Origin: Ferrimonas pelagia
GTDB taxonomy: Bacteria > Pseudomonadota > Gammaproteobacteria > Enterobacterales > Shewanellaceae
Direction: 5' to 3'
Assembly (NCBI RefSeq): GCF_039543565.1
Contig: NZ_BAABJZ010000013.1
Coordinates: forward strand, 1 to 64,000
Length of the DNA stretch: 64,000 bases
Shown here: in pieces, positions 16,532 to 26,481 of the stretch
How the letters are laid out: every line of letters begins with the position of its first letter
How positions within the stretch are numbered: position 1 is the stretch's first letter
Position numbers and translations under genes: made by a program
Notes under the pieces: generated by a model
Databases searched by the model: none
Told to the model about the DNA's origin: nothing
What the model saw: only the letters and a program-made list of their open reading frames with translations

Positions 16532-18127
16532 ATGGCCAAAGGCATGTTTTCCTGGTTTCGTCGCAATAAATCCAAGCCGGAAACCCAAGGTGAAGAGCAG
16601 GGAGCGCCGGTGTCCGCGCCGGAAGGGAGCAGTCAGGAGTCCCTCCCTGCCGCCGAAGCCGAGCGCGCCGCCGAAGCCGAGCGGGTAGCCGAAGCCGAGC
16701 GGGTAGCCGAAGCCGAGCGTGCCGAAGCCGAGCGTGCCGAAGCCGAGCGTGTTGCCGAAGCCGAGCGCGCCGAAGCCGAGCGGGTTGCCGAAGCCGAGCG
16801 GGTTGCTGAAGCCGAGCGCGCCGTCGAAGCTGAGCGCGCCGCCGAAGCTGAGCGCCTCGCCGAAGCCGAGCGGGTTGCCGAAGCCGAGCGGGTTGCCGAA
16901 GCCGAGCGTGTTGCTGAAGCCGAGCGTGTTGCTGAAGCCGAGCGTGTTGCTGAAGCCGAGCGTGTTGCTGAAGCCGAGCGTGTCGCCGAAGCCGAGCGCG
17001 TCGCCGAAGCCGAGCGCGTCGCCGAAGCCGAGCGCGTCGCCGAAGCCGAGCGTGTTGCTGAAGCCGAGCGTGTTGCCGAAGCCGAGCGTGTTGCCGAAGC
17101 CGAGCGTGTTGCCGAAGCCGAGCGGGTTGCCGAAGCCGAGCGTGTTGCTGAAGCCGAGCGCGCCGCCGAAGTCGCGGCTGCGGCGGTTGAGCCGGAGAAA
17201 AAGCAGGGCTTCTTTGCGCGCTTGAAGGCCGGTTTGCGTCGCACCAGTGAGAACATTGGTGGTGGCTTTGTTGCGCTGTTTAAAGGCAAGAAGATCGACG
17301 ATGAGCTGTTTGAGGAGTTGGAAACCCAGCTGCTGCTGGCGGATGTCGGGATCGAAACCACCACGCGGATCATCGATAACTTGACGGAAAAAGCCGACTA
17401 CGGCGATCTGAAGGATTCCGAGGCGCTGTTTGCCCATCTCAAAACCGAGTTGGCCAACATCTTACGTCCGGTTGACCAACCCTTGGTGTTGGATAACCCG
17501 GATGGCCCGATGGTGATCCTGATGGTGGGCGTTAATGGCGTCGGTAAGACCACCACCATCGGCAAGCTGGCGAAGCAGTATCAGCGTGAAGGTAAGAAGG
17601 TGATGCTGGCGGCGGGGGATACTTTCCGTGCGGCGGCGGTGGAGCAGCTGCAGGTGTGGGGGGAGCGTAACGCGATCCCGGTGATCGCCCAGCACACCGG
17701 TGCCGACAGCGCTTCCGTGTTGTTTGATGCCCTGCAGGCGGCGAAGGCTCGCAATGTGGATGTGCTGATCGCCGACACGGCCGGCCGTTTGCAGAACAAG
17801 GCGCACCTGATGGACGAGCTGAAGAAGATCGTGCGGGTGATGCGCAAGCTGGACGTTAAGGCGCCGCACGAAGTGATGCTGACGCTCGATGCCAGCACCG
17901 GTCAAAATGCCATCAGTCAGGCGCAGTTGTTTAATGAGGCGGTGGGCTTGACCGGCTTAACCCTGACCAAGCTGGATGGCACCGCCAAGGGCGGGGTGAT
18001 CTTCGCGCTGGCGGATAAGTTCAACATTCCGGTACGTTACATTGGGGTGGGCGAGGGGATCGATGATCTTCGTCCGTTTGATAGTGATGCCTTTATTGAC
18101 GCCTTGTTTAGCGAACAAGAGTCCTAA
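16532..18127 (+). CDS. ftsY: Signal recognition particle receptor FtsY with large AEAER repeat
   Basis: Docks SRP-ribosome complexes to the inner membrane and SecYEG, hydrolysing GTP together with Ffh. 531 residues. The N-terminus MFSWFRR is the membrane-targeting amphipathic start. The acidic A domain is almost entirely an AEAER repeat (about residues 41-210). The N domain starts near KKQGFFARLKAGLRR (216). The G domain has G1 GVNGVGKTTTIGKLA (about 333), DTFRAAAVEQL, DTAGRLQNK, TKLDGTAKGG and the C-terminal GVGEGIDDLRPF. All GTPase motifs are intact. The repeat is in frame and in step with the codon, so it is part of the protein. It heads ftsY-ftsE-ftsX; gap to ftsE is 24 bp. Confidence 0.97.
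   Translation: MAKGMFSWFRRNKSKPETQGEEQGAPVSAPEGSSQESLPAAEAERAAEAERVAEAERVAEAERAEAERAEAERVAEAERAEAERVAEAERVAEAERAVEAERAAEAERLAEAERVAEAERVAEAERVAEAERVAEAERVAEAERVAEAERVAEAERVAEAERVAEAERVAEAERVAEAERVAEAERVAEAERVAEAERVAEAERVAEAERAAEVAAAAVEPEKKQGFFARLKAGLRRTSENIGGGFVALFKGKKIDDELFEELETQLLLADVGIETTTRIIDNLTEKADYGDLKDSEALFAHLKTELANILRPVDQPLVLDNPDGPMVILMVGVNGVGKTTTIGKLAKQYQREGKKVMLAAGDTFRAAAVEQLQVWGERNAIPVIAQHTGADSASVLFDALQAAKARNVDVLIADTAGRLQNKAHLMDELKKIVRVMRKLDVKAPHEVMLTLDASTGQNAISQAQLFNEAVGLTGLTLTKLDGTAKGGVIFALADKFNIPVRYIGVGEGIDDLRPFDSDAFIDALFSEQES
16651..17161 (+). repeat. Tandem 18-bp (and 15-bp) repeat within ftsY
   Basis: About 29 units coding A-E-A-E-R with a single spacer residue, mainly V. 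The last 16 units (16874-17161) are an uninterrupted run of 18-bp VAEAER repeats. The earlier part mixes 15- and 18-bp units with spacers A, V, L or none. Third-base variation (GTT/GTC, CGT/CGC/CGG, GCC/GCT) occurs in patches of neighbouring identical units, a sign of recent local duplication. Confidence 0.95.
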
Positions 18128-18151
18128 CCTCGGTAGCGGAAGAGCCCAATC

Positions 18152-18823
18152 ATGATCCAGTTTGAGCAGGTCAGCAAAGTGTACTCCGGCGGTCGCAGTG
18201 CGCTGGATAACGTCAATTTTCACCTCAAGCGAGGGGAGATGGCGTTCCTCACTGGCCACAGCGGTGCGGGCAAAAGTACCCTGCTTAAGCTGATCACCGC
18301 GATCGAGCGGCCTACGCTGGGCACGGTGACCATTAACGGCGCCGATGTGGGTCAGCTCAAGCGTCATCAAGTGCCCTTCTTGCGCCGCAACATTGGCATC
18401 ATCTTTCAGGATCACAACCTGCTGATGGATCGCAGCGTTTACGACAATGTGGCGCTGCCTTTGCTGATCGAAGGGTTCGCTGAGCGTGAGATCGAGAAGC
18501 GGGTCGAGGCGGCACTGGATATGGTCGGGCTGGGCGACAAGCTGGGCTATGCGCCGATGCATCTGTCCGGTGGTGAGCAACAGCGGGTGGGGATCGCCCG
18601 TGCCGTGGTGGCCCGCCCGCCGTTATTGCTGGCGGATGAGCCTACTGGCAACCTTGATCCCAAACTGTCGATGGAGATCCTGCGATTGTTTGAGGCCTTT
18701 AATCGGGCGGGAACCACGGTCTTGATCGCCACCCATGATCTGGGTCTGATCGCGCGGATGCGCTATCGCACGCTGACCCTGAAGCAGGGGCGGATGATCT
18801 GCGCGGATGAGGTGGCGGCATGA
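18152..18823 (+). CDS. ftsE: Cell division ATP-binding protein FtsE
   Basis: ABC ATPase subunit of FtsEX, which sits at the division septum and drives conformational activation of EnvC (encoded at 23-24 kb in this window), and thereby the amidases. 223 residues, as in E. coli. Walker A GHSGAGKSTLLKL (about 36-48), Q-loop FQDHNLLMDR, signature LSGGEQQRVGIARA, Walker B LLLADEPTGNLD and H-loop ATHD are all intact. Its stop overlaps the ftsX start (ATGA). Confidence 0.97.
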   Translation: MIQFEQVSKVYSGGRSALDNVNFHLKRGEMAFLTGHSGAGKSTLLKLITAIERPTLGTVTINGADVGQLKRHQVPFLRRNIGIIFQDHNLLMDRSVYDNVALPLLIEGFAEREIEKRVEAALDMVGLGDKLGYAPMHLSGGEQQRVGIARAVVARPPLLLADEPTGNLDPKLSMEILRLFEAFNRAGTTVLIATHDLGLIARMRYRTLTLKQGRMICADEVAA

Positions 18824-19773
18824 GTCTGTCCCGCAAGAAGCTGCCGGTCGGGCAACGCATGATCAGCCTGCTGACTCAACATCTGCGTCAACTGCTGGCC
18901 AGCTTGGGCGAGTTGTGGCGTACCCCGATGACCTCGTTGATGACCCTGCTGGTGCTGGGTTTTAGCTTGAGCTTACCGGCGCTGCTGTTGGTGTTGGCCA
19001 ATAACGCCGAGAAGGTGGAGGCGCAATGGCAGAGCGCGGCGGAGATCAGTCTGTTTCTGGATCTGGATATCGCGCCGGTTCGGCAGGAAACCCTGCTGAC
19101 TCGATTGCGCGGCATGCCCGAGGTGATCGCGGTAACCTTTCAAAGCTCGGAGCAGGCCTTGGCCGAGTTTCGTCAACATGCACAGTTTGGCGATGCGCTG
19201 GCCTATCTGGATGATAACCCGTTACCGGGTCTGATCCGGGTGCAGCCATCGGCACGCCATGCTGGTGTCGATGCGGCGCGGAGCCTGCGGGACAGGCTGG
19301 CGCAGGAGCCGGGGATCGCCCTGGCCCGATTGGATCTGGACTGGCTGCAGCGGTTAGAGGCGCTTTCTGCCACGGGCCGCCAGGCGGGCATAGCGCTGGG
19401 GGTGTTGCTGCTGCTGGCGGTGGTGTTGATCACCGCCAATACGATCCGGCTGTCGATCATGCAGCGCTTTGATGAGATCAAGGTGATGAAGTTGGTGGGC
19501 GCGACCGAGGCCTTTATCCGTCGGCCGTTTCTGTACGGTGGGCTTTGGTTGGGGCTGTTGTCGGCGCTGCTGGCACTGGTGTTGGTCAATGTCATGCTGG
19601 TGTGGCTCGATGGCTCGATGGCACAGCTGTTGAGCCTCTACCGCAGTCAATTCCGGCTCGATGGCTTGAGCGTGCAACAGGGCAGCGTGTTGATCTTGGC
19701 TTCTTGCAGCCTGGGTTGGTTGGGAGCCTGGCTCTCGGTGCGACGTCACCTGCGCGCCATTGAGCCTCAGTAG
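18820..19773 (+). CDS. ftsX: Cell division protein FtsX
   Basis: Inner-membrane partner of FtsE. 317 residues with a cytoplasmic N-terminus and four transmembrane segments: MTLLVLGFSLSLPALLLVLA; GIALGVLLLLAVVLITANTI; GGLWLGLLSALLALVLVNVML; and the final SVLILASCSLGWLGAWLSV. A periplasmic loop of about 140 residues between the first two contacts EnvC in E. coli. RLSIMQRFDEIKVMKLVGAT is the typical coupling helix region. It overlaps ftsE by four bases. Confidence 0.95.
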   Translation: MSLSRKKLPVGQRMISLLTQHLRQLLASLGELWRTPMTSLMTLLVLGFSLSLPALLLVLANNAEKVEAQWQSAAEISLFLDLDIAPVRQETLLTRLRGMPEVIAVTFQSSEQALAEFRQHAQFGDALAYLDDNPLPGLIRVQPSARHAGVDAARSLRDRLAQEPGIALARLDLDWLQRLEALSATGRQAGIALGVLLLLAVVLITANTIRLSIMQRFDEIKVMKLVGATEAFIRRPFLYGGLWLGLLSALLALVLVNVMLVWLDGSMAQLLSLYRSQFRLDGLSVQQGSVLILASCSLGWLGAWLSVRRHLRAIEPQ

Positions 19774-19894
19774 CCGGTTGTTGGCGCTGATCGCACGGAA
19801 CCTTTCGGGCCGAGCTGGGGTCTGACACGCATCGGTGATCCCGCACGCCCAGTCGTGCTAGACTGCCCAATCGAGTATTCACACGAGGTTCAGC

Positions 19895-20755
<861 letters not shown>

Positions 20756-20779
20756 GCCAAGCCTTACTATCAGTACCAT

Positions 20780-20815
20780 GGACGGGCCCTATCGGGGCCC
20801 GTTTTGTTTTTCTTT
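20780..20815 (+). terminator. Terminator of rpoH
   Basis: ACGGGCCC, short loop, GGGCCCGT followed by TTTGTTTTTCTTT, 27 bp after the rpoH stop. Confidence 0.9.
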
Positions 20816-20834
20816 GCGTGTGTGGGAGTGAGTT

Positions 20835-21095
20835 ATGCAATGTCGTCTGGGCTGTGGGGCCTGCTGTATCGCGCCCTCGATCACCTCTGCTATTCCCGGC
20901 ATGCCACATGGCAAGCCCGCCGGTGAGCGCTGTATCCAGCTGGGCGATGACAACCTGTGCCGGATCTTCGGTCAACCGGAGCGGCCGGCGGTGTGCAGTG
21001 ACTTTAAGCCGGACAGCATGATCTGCGGCGGCACCGATGCGGCGGTATTGCAGGTGCTGACGGAGCTGGAGGCGGCCACCCTCAGGGCGAGCTGA
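20835..21095 (+). CDS. YkgJ family cysteine-cluster protein
   Basis: 86 residues rich in conserved cysteines: CRLGCGACC at the start, then GERCIQL, NLCRIFG, AVCSDF and MICGG. This pattern is typical of the YkgJ/UPF0153 family, predicted to bind a metal ion or Fe-S cluster. Function is unknown. GGAGTGAGTT precedes the ATG. The 3' end overlaps that of yibQ on the opposite strand by 14 bp. Confidence 0.85.
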   Translation: MQCRLGCGACCIAPSITSAIPGMPHGKPAGERCIQLGDDNLCRIFGQPERPAVCSDFKPDSMICGGTDAAVLQVLTELEAATLRAS

Positions 21096-21843
21096 GCAGC
21101 GCGGAGGCGCGCACTAGGGTGATCCCCTGTTGGCTTAACAGCGGCAGTTGTTGCTGTAAAAACTCCAACGTGTCCGGGTAGGGATGTCCGATCACCACCA
21201 CACTTCCGTTTGTTTGGGCGAAGTTCAGAGCCCGCCGCCATTGGATCTTGAGGGTCGCTTGGCCGGGCATGGGATCCAAAAATACGTCCCGCTTAAGGCT
21301 GGGCAGGCCGGCCGCCCGAGCGGCGGCGTAGGCTTGGCTGTTGGCCACGGTTCGGCTGTCGATGAAGAACTGTTGCTGCCGATGCAGCTCGGCCATCACC
21401 CAGCCCATGACCTCGATGTCGCCGGTGATGGCACTGCCCATATGATTGTTGACGCCGACGGTAAAGGGGATATCGGCAAAGGCTTTTTTGACCCGGTACT
21501 GCACTTGCCATTGATCCTGATCCGGCCCGATCGCCCAGGGGCCGGGAGACTTGTCTATTGTGGTGGCCATCGGCAGGTGTAGTAGGGTTTCACGCCCTTC
21601 GCGCCAGGCTCGCAGTGCGAGCTGGCGTCCCCACGGGGTGTGAGGCAAGAAGGAGAGGGTGACCTCTTGGGGCAGGGCAAAGACCTGAGGATCATCATGG
21701 CGGGCCCCGACGTCGTCGATGATCAGCGCCAGTTGAGCGGCCGACAGTGGGCCAAGCAGCCCCCAAGCCAGCAGGCCGCTCAGCCATGAGCTAAGGCGTC
21801 CAGGCCTGAAGCAGATCGTGCGCGGCAAACAACTGTTGGTCAT
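21082..21843 (-). CDS. yibQ: Divergent polysaccharide deacetylase family protein (YibQ)
   Basis: Periplasmic protein of the divergent polysaccharide-deacetylase (NodB-like) family, function unproven. 253 residues with an N-terminal hydrophobic export segment (LSGLLAWGLLGPLSAAQ). LALIIDDVG gives the conserved Asp pair, and VGVNNHMGSAIT and VVVIGHPYP are conserved family blocks. The start codon lies 53 bp inside the end of the upstream ctp gene, so translation is probably coupled. Order gpmI-envC-ctp-yibQ reproduces the E. coli gpmM-envC-yibQ group with a protease inserted. Confidence 0.88.
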   Translation of the reverse strand: MTNSCLPRTICFRPGRLSSWLSGLLAWGLLGPLSAAQLALIIDDVGARHDDPQVFALPQEVTLSFLPHTPWGRQLALRAWREGRETLLHLPMATTIDKSPGPWAIGPDQDQWQVQYRVKKAFADIPFTVGVNNHMGSAITGDIEVMGWVMAELHRQQQFFIDSRTVANSQAYAAARAAGLPSLKRDVFLDPMPGQATLKIQWRRALNFAQTNGSVVVIGHPYPDTLEFLQQQLPLLSQQGITLVRASALLSSP

Positions 21844-22984
21844 CCTTCCAACTCGTTAACTCCTGTATATTGCTCACTATATCTTCAAGTTGCTGTGCGT
21901 CCAATTCGATGTGCAGATCCGGCGCGATCCCCTGTTGATCAATGAAGGTGCCGTCCGGGGTGGCGTAGCGCGCGGTGGTCAGCTTGATGGCGCCGCCTTG
22001 GCCCATTAACGGGATCAGGCTCTGCACCGTGCCCTTACCGTAGGAGGTTTCTCCGATCAGGATGGCTCGGCCTTGATCGCTTAACGCACCGGCCAAGATC
22101 TCGGCCGCGGAGGCACTGCCTTGATTGATCAATACCGCGACCGGTACGTCACCAAACAGACTGTAGCTGGTGGCACGGTAGTCGCTGTTGGCATCGAAAA
22201 AGCGCCCATGGGTGGTCACTATGGTGCCCGAGGTGAGGAACATGTCGGCCACCTGCACGGCGGCATCAAGCAGTCCGCCGGGGTTATTGCGCAGATCCAA
22301 CACCAAGCCTTTCAGGGGCTGTTGCAGCAGTTGTGTGGCGGCCATGCGAACTTCAAAGGCGGTGCGCTGGTTGAAGCTGGAGATCTTGAGGTAGCCGATA
22401 TCGCCGGGCAGCAGCTCGCTTTCGCTGGAGGCGATCTCGATCTCAGAGGGACTCAGGCGAAACTGCAACGGCGTCGGGGTATCCTCGCGCTCCAGGGTCA
22501 GCAGCAGGTGACGGTCGTCTAAGCTGGCTTGTTTGATGTAGGCGATCAGGGGGTCGAGATTGTCGGCATTGGCGATCAGGCTATCGACCTGCAACAGCAC
22601 ATCGCCGGGTAAGACGCCGGCCGCTTCGGCGGATGAACCGCCTAACGGGGTCACCACCCGGATCAGTTGTTCATCGATGGCGACCTCCAAGCCGTAGCCG
22701 TAATAGTGGCCCCGGTTGTTGTCACGCAGCAGTTCGAGGGTGCTGGGACTGAGGTAGGTTGAGTGGGGATCCAGCACTTCGAGCATCCCTTTCAGGGCGC
22801 CGTCGAGCAGGGCTTGTTGATCGACATCGTCGACGTAATAGTCGTTGACCAGCTCCTGAATGGCATGGATCAACTCTTGGCTGTGTTCTGTAGTCGGCGC
22901 TGTCGCGTCCCTGTGAAACTCCGCCTCAGCGAGGGCGACATGAATGCTGAGAAGGAGGCCGACCAGCAAGGATAACAGGCGCAT
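21791..22984 (-). CDS. ctpA: S41 family C-terminal processing protease
   Basis: Periplasmic serine protease with PDZ regulation. 397 residues. A signal peptide (LLSLLVGLLLSIHVALAEA) is followed by the N-terminal helical part, a PDZ domain (about 100-180: GVLPGDVLLQVDS) and the tail-specific-protease core. The catalytic Ser is in QGSASAAEI and the general-base Lys in TSYGKGTVQ. LRNNPGGLLDAAVQVADMF is family-typical. Lying between envC and yibQ, it probably acts in cell-wall turnover; substrates are not known from sequence. The gap to envC is 38 bp. Confidence 0.92.
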   Translation of the reverse strand: MRLLSLLVGLLLSIHVALAEAEFHRDATAPTTEHSQELIHAIQELVNDYYVDDVDQQALLDGALKGMLEVLDPHSTYLSPSTLELLRDNNRGHYYGYGLEVAIDEQLIRVVTPLGGSSAEAAGVLPGDVLLQVDSLIANADNLDPLIAYIKQASLDDRHLLLTLEREDTPTPLQFRLSPSEIEIASSESELLPGDIGYLKISSFNQRTAFEVRMAATQLLQQPLKGLVLDLRNNPGGLLDAAVQVADMFLTSGTIVTTHGRFFDANSDYRATSYSLFGDVPVAVLINQGSASAAEILAGALSDQGRAILIGETSYGKGTVQSLIPLMGQGGAIKLTTARYATPDGTFIDQQGIAPDLHIELDAQQLEDIVSNIQELTSWKDDQQLFAAHDLLQAWTP

Positions 22985-23022
22985 ACGCGCTCCCGACTGA
23001 TCATTTGGGGACGGCTTTGTGC

Positions 23023-24153
23023 TTAGCCTTTACGCAGGTACAACTTAGGATCCACGGCGCGCCCCCGATGGCGTATCTCGAAGTATAGACCGGGTTTTTC
23101 CAGACCACCGGAGTCTCCGCTTAAGCCCACGGTATCACCGGCTTGAACCTGCTCTCCCACTTGGCGGAGCAAGGCCTGCGCATGGCCATACAAACTTAGG
23201 TACTCGTCGCCATGATCCACCACCAGCACCAGACCAAAGCCTCGCAACCAGTCGGCAAACACCACCTGTCCCGACGCGATGGCATTGATCTCGCGGCCGG
23301 ACGGGGCGCTGAGTAACCAGCCGTTCCACTTCAATTGCCCCTGGCGGGGCTGACCGAAGCGGTGGCTTATGGTGCCGCTCAGTGGCCAGGGCAGTTGCCC
23401 CTTTTGTTCGCTCAGGCCCAAGTGGTGCTGACTTTGCGCCAGCGCCTCCAGGGCCTGCTCGATGGCCGCGGCCAACACATCCCGGTTTTCTTGCAGTTGA
23501 TCCAGTTGCTGGCGCCCCTGAGAGAGGCGCTGATCCAATTGGGCCAGCGCTTGCTGGCGTTCACTCTGCCGCCGCTCTAAGGTGCGTTGCTGCTCGGCCT
23601 GCTGCTGATGCAGCTCGGCTTGCTGGGCGCGCACCTGTTGCTGTTGCTCGGTGATCTGCTGCAATTCTGCACGGGTCTGTTTGACGGTGTCGATGGCGTC
23701 GATCCGGGCCTGGTTCAGATATTGGTAGTACACCATCATCCGCTCCAGTCGGGCGGGATCATCGTTGCCCAACAGCAGCGCGGTGGCGTCTTGATCGCCA
23801 CTCATCCAGGCGGTGCGCAACTGATTGGCCAGTTGCTGTTGCTCCGCCTGCTGCCGTTGTTGCAGGGTCTGTGCCTGCTCGGCCAACGAGGCCAGCGCGG
23901 TATCGGTGCCCTGCAGCGCCTGTTGGCTGCGGCGCACCGATGCTGCGCTGTCTGAGACCGCCTTTTCCGCTTGCCTAAGCGCCTTGAGCTGCTTGTCCTT
24001 ATTGATCTGGGCCTGGGCCAGTTGACCTTGCTGCTGGCGGATCTGATCCGCCAGTTGCTGCAGCTTGGCCTGCTGACGCTCCACGTCTGGCTCCAATGCC
24101 GCAACGGGCGTTGTCAGTAGCAGCAGAGACAGGCTCAGGGCGGACAGGCGCAT
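23023..24153 (-). CDS. envC: Murein hydrolase activator EnvC
   Basis: Periplasmic activator of septal amidases, recruited by FtsEX. 376 residues. A signal peptide (LSALSLSLLLLTTPVAALE) is followed by a long Gln/Ala-rich coiled coil (about 25-240) and a C-terminal LytM domain (about 260-376). The LytM zinc site is incomplete: the first HxxxD is absent (RFGQPRQGQLKWNG), whereas YGHA and LYFEIRHRG remain. This matches known EnvC proteins, which are catalytically inactive and work by activating amidases. The gap to gpmI is only 5 bp. Confidence 0.93.
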   Translation of the reverse strand: MRLSALSLSLLLLTTPVAALEPDVERQQAKLQQLADQIRQQQGQLAQAQINKDKQLKALRQAEKAVSDSAASVRRSQQALQGTDTALASLAEQAQTLQQRQQAEQQQLANQLRTAWMSGDQDATALLLGNDDPARLERMMVYYQYLNQARIDAIDTVKQTRAELQQITEQQQQVRAQQAELHQQQAEQQRTLERRQSERQQALAQLDQRLSQGRQQLDQLQENRDVLAAAIEQALEALAQSQHHLGLSEQKGQLPWPLSGTISHRFGQPRQGQLKWNGWLLSAPSGREINAIASGQVVFADWLRGFGLVLVVDHGDEYLSLYGHAQALLRQVGEQVQAGDTVGLSGDSGGLEKPGLYFEIRHRGRAVDPKLYLRKG

Positions 24154-24158
24154 GGGCT

Positions 24159-25694
24159 TTAGCCTTTAAGGGTGATCAGTGACTGGCCGGTCATCTCTGC
24201 CGGCACATCCAGATCCATCAGCGCCAACATGGTCGGAGCCAGATCGGACAGGGCGCCCCCGGCGCGCACGGTGCCTTCACGACCGACGTAGATCATCGGC
24301 ACCGGCTCGCTGGTGTGGGCAGTGTGAGCCTGACCGGTAGAGGCGTCTTCCATCTGCTCGGCGTTGCCGTGATCGGCGGTGATGATGCATTCGCCGCCGA
24401 CGTTTTGCAGCGCTTCGACCACACGGCCGATGCAGTTATCAACGGCTTCACATGCCTTAACGGCGGCGTCGAAGTCACCGGTGTGGCCGACCATGTCGCC
24501 GTTCGGGTAGTTACAGATGATCACATCGTGCTCGCCGGCATTGATGGCGTGGATCAGCTTCTCGGTCAGCTCTTCGGAGCTCATCGCCGGGGCCAGATCG
24601 TAGGTGGCCACTTTGGGCGAGTTGATCAGGACGCGGTCTTCGCCTTTGAACGGCTGCTCGATGCCGCCATTGAAGAAGAAGGTGACGTGGGCGTACTTCT
24701 CGGTTTCACTGATCCGCAGTTGGGTCTTGCCCTGCTTCTCCAGCCACTCACCCAGGGTGTTGGTCAGTGCGTTTGGCGGGAAGGCGCAGGCGGTGTCGAT
24801 ATCGGCGGCATACTGGGTCAGCATCACGGTGCTGATCAGCTTAGGCGTTGCCTGGCGGGCAAAACCGTCAAAACCGGCGTCAACGAAGGCGCGGGTCAAC
24901 TGACGGGCGCGATCGGCACGGAAGTTCATGAACACCAGGGCGTCGCCATCCTTCATGGCTTCGGCTTGGCCGATCACGGTCGCGGCCACGAACTCGTCGT
25001 TTTCATCGCGGGCGTAAGCCGCTGCCAGGGCGGCTTCGGCGTTGTCAGCTTGATGATCACCCTGTGCCAGGGTCAACAGGTTGTAAGCTTTCTCGACCCG
25101 CTCCCAGCGTTGATCTCGATCCATGGCGTAGTAGCGGCCCACCACAGAGGCGATGCGACCACAGCCCAGCTCGGCAAACAGGGCTTCCATACGGGCCAGC
25201 GGGCCCTCGGCGCTGCGCGGTGGGGTGTCACGGCCATCGAGGAAGGCGTGCAGGCGAATGTCGGTGGCACCACGACCCGCGGCACAGCGGATCATCGCTT
25301 CGATGTGATCAACATGGCTGTGTACGCCGCCGGCGGACAGCAGGCCCATGATGTGCACGGCGCCGCCATTGGCTTTGGCACCATCAACCGCAGCGGTCAA
25401 TGCCGGGTTGTGCTCAAATTCACCGTCACTGATGGACTTACCGATGCGGGTCAGTTCCTGATAAACCACCCGGCCGGCGCCGATGTTGATGTGGCCCACT
25501 TCGGAGTTGCCCATCTGCCCATCCGGCAGACCCACGTCCATGCCAGAGGCGGAGATCAGGCCGCTGGTGGCTTCGCTGAACAGACGATCCATGTTCGGGG
25601 TGTTGGCGGTGGTGATGGCGTTATCGGCGGTGGCGGCGCGTGAGCCCCAACCGTCGAGGATAAGCAGTGCGAGTGGCTTCTTTGCGGCAGTCAT
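24159..25694 (-). CDS. gpmI: 2,3-bisphosphoglycerate-independent phosphoglycerate mutase
   Basis: Interconverts 3- and 2-phosphoglycerate in glycolysis using two Mn ions and a phosphoserine intermediate. 511 residues from ATG 25694, close to the usual 510-515. The frame extends further to 25730 without family similarity, and AGGAA precedes 25694. LLILDGWG opens the phosphatase domain, and the catalytic serine lies in MGNSEVGHINIGAGR. Metal ligands appear in YPNGDMVGHTGD and ITADHGNAEQM. HAFLDGRDTPPRS marks the transferase domain. First gene of the gpmI-envC-ctp-yibQ group. Confidence 0.96.
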   Translation of the reverse strand: MTAAKKPLALLILDGWGSRAATADNAITTANTPNMDRLFSEATSGLISASGMDVGLPDGQMGNSEVGHINIGAGRVVYQELTRIGKSISDGEFEHNPALTAAVDGAKANGGAVHIMGLLSAGGVHSHVDHIEAMIRCAAGRGATDIRLHAFLDGRDTPPRSAEGPLARMEALFAELGCGRIASVVGRYYAMDRDQRWERVEKAYNLLTLAQGDHQADNAEAALAAAYARDENDEFVAATVIGQAEAMKDGDALVFMNFRADRARQLTRAFVDAGFDGFARQATPKLISTVMLTQYAADIDTACAFPPNALTNTLGEWLEKQGKTQLRISETEKYAHVTFFFNGGIEQPFKGEDRVLINSPKVATYDLAPAMSSEELTEKLIHAINAGEHDVIICNYPNGDMVGHTGDFDAAVKACEAVDNCIGRVVEALQNVGGECIITADHGNAEQMEDASTGQAHTAHTSEPVPMIYVGREGTVRAGGALSDLAPTMLALMDLDVPAEMTGQSLITLKG

Positions 25695-26043
25695 GATGAT
25701 TCCTTGAACAGTTCGCTGGCAGGGTACCAAGAGTTATCGATATACAGAACTGAAAGTTTACAACATGCTAAAGCCACCCCACCAGCATCGAGCGGTCGAG
25801 TTGTGGCCTAAACCTGCCGAAAACCCCGTCGCCACCAGCGCAACGTGATGCATGGCGTGTGTTGCTCAATGCCGGGGCGCCCGACCAGATGATCCATGAC
25901 GCACCGGCACAGCCCTCACAGGGGCCGTGTTGTGGTAGAGCGGCCGCGAACTCACCGAGATTTAGTGTGACTGGCCACCACCACAGGGTATACTGCTGAG
26001 CTTTGATATTGACCCATTTGCTACAAAGAAGACAGGCAAAACC
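25695..26043. other. Divergent intergenic region between gpmI and yibN
   Basis: About 350 bp with no credible gene. It should hold the promoters of both divergent groups. A plus-strand sigma-70-like pair is visible at 25967-25994; no clear minus-strand pair was found upstream of gpmI. Confidence 0.45.
25967..25994 (+). promoter_or_regulatory. Candidate sigma-70 promoter for yibN-secB-gpsA
   Basis: GTGACT (25967-25972), 16-bp spacer, TATACT (25989-25994), about 50 bp before the yibN ATG. Four of six bases match at -35 and five of six at -10. Confidence 0.45.
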
Positions 26044-26481
26044 ATGCATGAGTTTATTGATTTCCTCACTCGGAATCCGATTTTGAGTCTCGCTTGGGTC
26101 GCTCTGGCGGCTCTGTTTATCAGCTCTTTGGTTCAGGGCAAGCTGAGCAAGTTCACCACGGTGGATCACCAAGCGGCGACCTTGCTGATCAACAAAGAAG
26201 ACGCCAAGATCTTGGATGTGCGTGGTGAAGACGAGTTTAAGAAGGGTCACATCGTTGACGCTTTGAATGTACCGCTGTCTCAGATCAAAAATAATCAGCT
26301 GGCGACGGTTGAAAAGCACAAGAACAGCCCCATCATTGTCGTATGTAACGCCGGGATCAGTTCCAGCCAAGCCGCCAACACCTTGGTGAAAGCGGGCTTT
26401 GATAAGGTCTACAACCTGAAAGGGGGCATGACCGACTGGAACGCCGCAAATATGCCGGTAGTGCGTGGTAAGAAGCGCTGA
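26044..26481 (+). CDS. yibN: Membrane-anchored rhodanese-like protein (YibN)
   Basis: 145 residues with one N-terminal transmembrane helix (ILSLAWVALAALFISSLV) followed by a single rhodanese domain. The active-site loop is VVCNAGISS, with the catalytic Cys intact, and ILDVRGEDEFKKGHI is the family CH2A-type motif. It likely transfers or carries sulfane sulfur at the inner membrane. In E. coli yibN is followed by grxC then secB-gpsA; here grxC is missing and secB follows after 146 bp. Confidence 0.9.
   Translation: MHEFIDFLTRNPILSLAWVALAALFISSLVQGKLSKFTTVDHQAATLLINKEDAKILDVRGEDEFKKGHIVDALNVPLSQIKNNQLATVEKHKNSPIIVVCNAGISSSQAANTLVKAGFDKVYNLKGGMTDWNAANMPVVRGKKR

Noticed and set aside
16651..17161. 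CRISPR-like tandem repeat
   Set aside because: Units are contiguous without unique spacers and are in frame with FtsY.
16472..17437. Long minus-strand frames over ftsY (16472-17437 and 16633-17373) and a plus-strand alternative frame (16719-17225)
   Set aside because: They are artefacts of the 18-bp repeat, which leaves several frames open; composition is purely repetitive and there is no ribosome-binding site.
24315..25643. 442-codon plus-strand frame antisense to gpmI
   Set aside because: Mirror of a real gene with strong codon bias; no family similarity.
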